From positions 36,520 through 100,519 of the forward strand of contig DASVOE010000114.1 in the NCBI GenBank assembly GCA_036383515.1: a stretch of 64,000 nt of DNA, written 5' to 3'. The notes beneath the pieces are model-generated. The model was not told the DNA's origin. It was given only the letters and a program-made list of their open reading frames with translations, and made no database searches. The translations under genes were made by a program, and so were the position numbers. Origin of the DNA: CADEDV01 sp036383515. Its GTDB lineage: Bacteria > Bacteroidota > Bacteroidia > Chitinophagales > Chitinophagaceae. Below are positions 63,780 through 64,000 of this stretch, piece by piece. Every line of letters begins with the position of its first letter. Position 1 is the first letter of the stretch.

Positions 63780-64000
63780 TCATTTTTTCCCATAAGCCTG
63801 AAAAATACCGCTGCCAGGATTTTCTGCATCGTTCATCATCAACAACCTTGCTCCTTTGGTACATGCAAAATAAGCATCGTATTTTTTTGGCTTCCCTTCT
63901 ATATCAGAAAAACTTATCTGCCAGTTATTGAGCACAGAAAATTTTCCTGACGATTTTACATCTACATACTTGGTATTGCCGACAGTTCCGTTAACGAATA
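63780..64000 (-). CDS. C-terminal end of an unknown protein (runs off right edge)
   Basis: The minus strand is open from the window edge to a TGA at 63780-63782, giving 72 codons. Readable segments include NTKYVDVKSSGKFSVLNNWQ, YDAYFACTKGARLLMMND and a final GIFQAYGKK. The pattern is beta-rich with no recognised motif. The start and most of the protein are outside the window. Confidence 0.6.
   Translation of the reverse strand, partial: FVNGTVGNTKYVDVKSSGKFSVLNNWQISFSDIEGKPKKYDAYFACTKGARLLMMNDAENPGSGIFQAYGKK

Overview
The window reads as a chromosomal segment of a Bacteroidota bacterium, most likely a Chitinophagaceae-type soil or sediment organism. The grounds are a type IX secretion (T9SS) C-terminal sorting domain, a DUF7948-type gliding/T9SS protein, very large YD/RHS-repeat proteins of the Bacteroidota kind, TAnnTTTG-like promoter sequences, absence of Shine-Dalgarno sequences, and a moderately AT-rich composition. 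No tRNA, rRNA, CRISPR array or intact transposase was seen.

Layout. 1-5.2 kb is housekeeping and envelope: the 5' end of a DUF7948 protein, recG (with no ATG at its true N-terminus), a membrane glycosyltransferase 2 and a WecA/TagO-type phosphosugar transferase. 5.2-8 kb holds a short unknown gene and a penicillin-acylase-family lipoprotein. 8.3-18.2 kb is one 3309-residue secreted protein built from BNR-like, IPT/TIG, FG-GAP/VCBS and Ig-like modules plus a T9SS tail. 18.2-21.4 kb is a graveyard: an SMC-like ATPase remnant and a siderophore-type acetyltransferase remnant, both cut at the same point, a beta-propeller lipoprotein, and a duplicated gene tail. 21.4-26.1 kb carries a barstar-like immunity gene, a cysteine-free glutathione-peroxidase-like protein, a PPC/DUF5977 secreted protein and an unknown exported protein.

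26.4-45.8 kb is a minus-strand operon of six genes: an outer-membrane-like 816-residue protein, a 355-residue exported protein, a 2302-residue YD/SpvB-like protein, a 278-residue exported protein, an RHS protein with a C-terminal toxin domain, and a small gene overlapping it by ATGA that is probably its immunity gene. A predicted promoter with a perfect 9-bp palindrome lies directly upstream. 46.2-49.0 kb is a decayed mobile element: a NUMOD protein, a frameshifted TraG tail and a 5'-truncated tyrosine recombinase fused to a second copy of the 5' end of the acylase gene. 49.1-52.0 kb encodes a lipoprotein, a membrane protein and a NarL-type two-component pair.

52.1-61.3 kb is the most intriguing part: an AAA+ Fis-type regulator converging on a seven-gene minus-strand operon. 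The operon encodes two Glu/Phe-rich glycine-zipper proteins sharing a C-terminal signature, an HExxH metallopeptidase-like protein, a 656-residue unknown, a PLP-dependent AONS/KBL-like enzyme, a protein with a caspase-like His/Cys arrangement, and an amidohydrolase. A sigma54-like -24/-12 sequence precedes it. I do not recognise this as a described system. It suggests production, processing and perhaps export or activation of small self-assembling or membrane-active proteins. 61.7-63.7 kb is a divergent operon of an ECF sigma factor, folE and a flavodoxin-reductase-like enzyme. The right edge holds the C-terminus of an unknown minus-strand gene.
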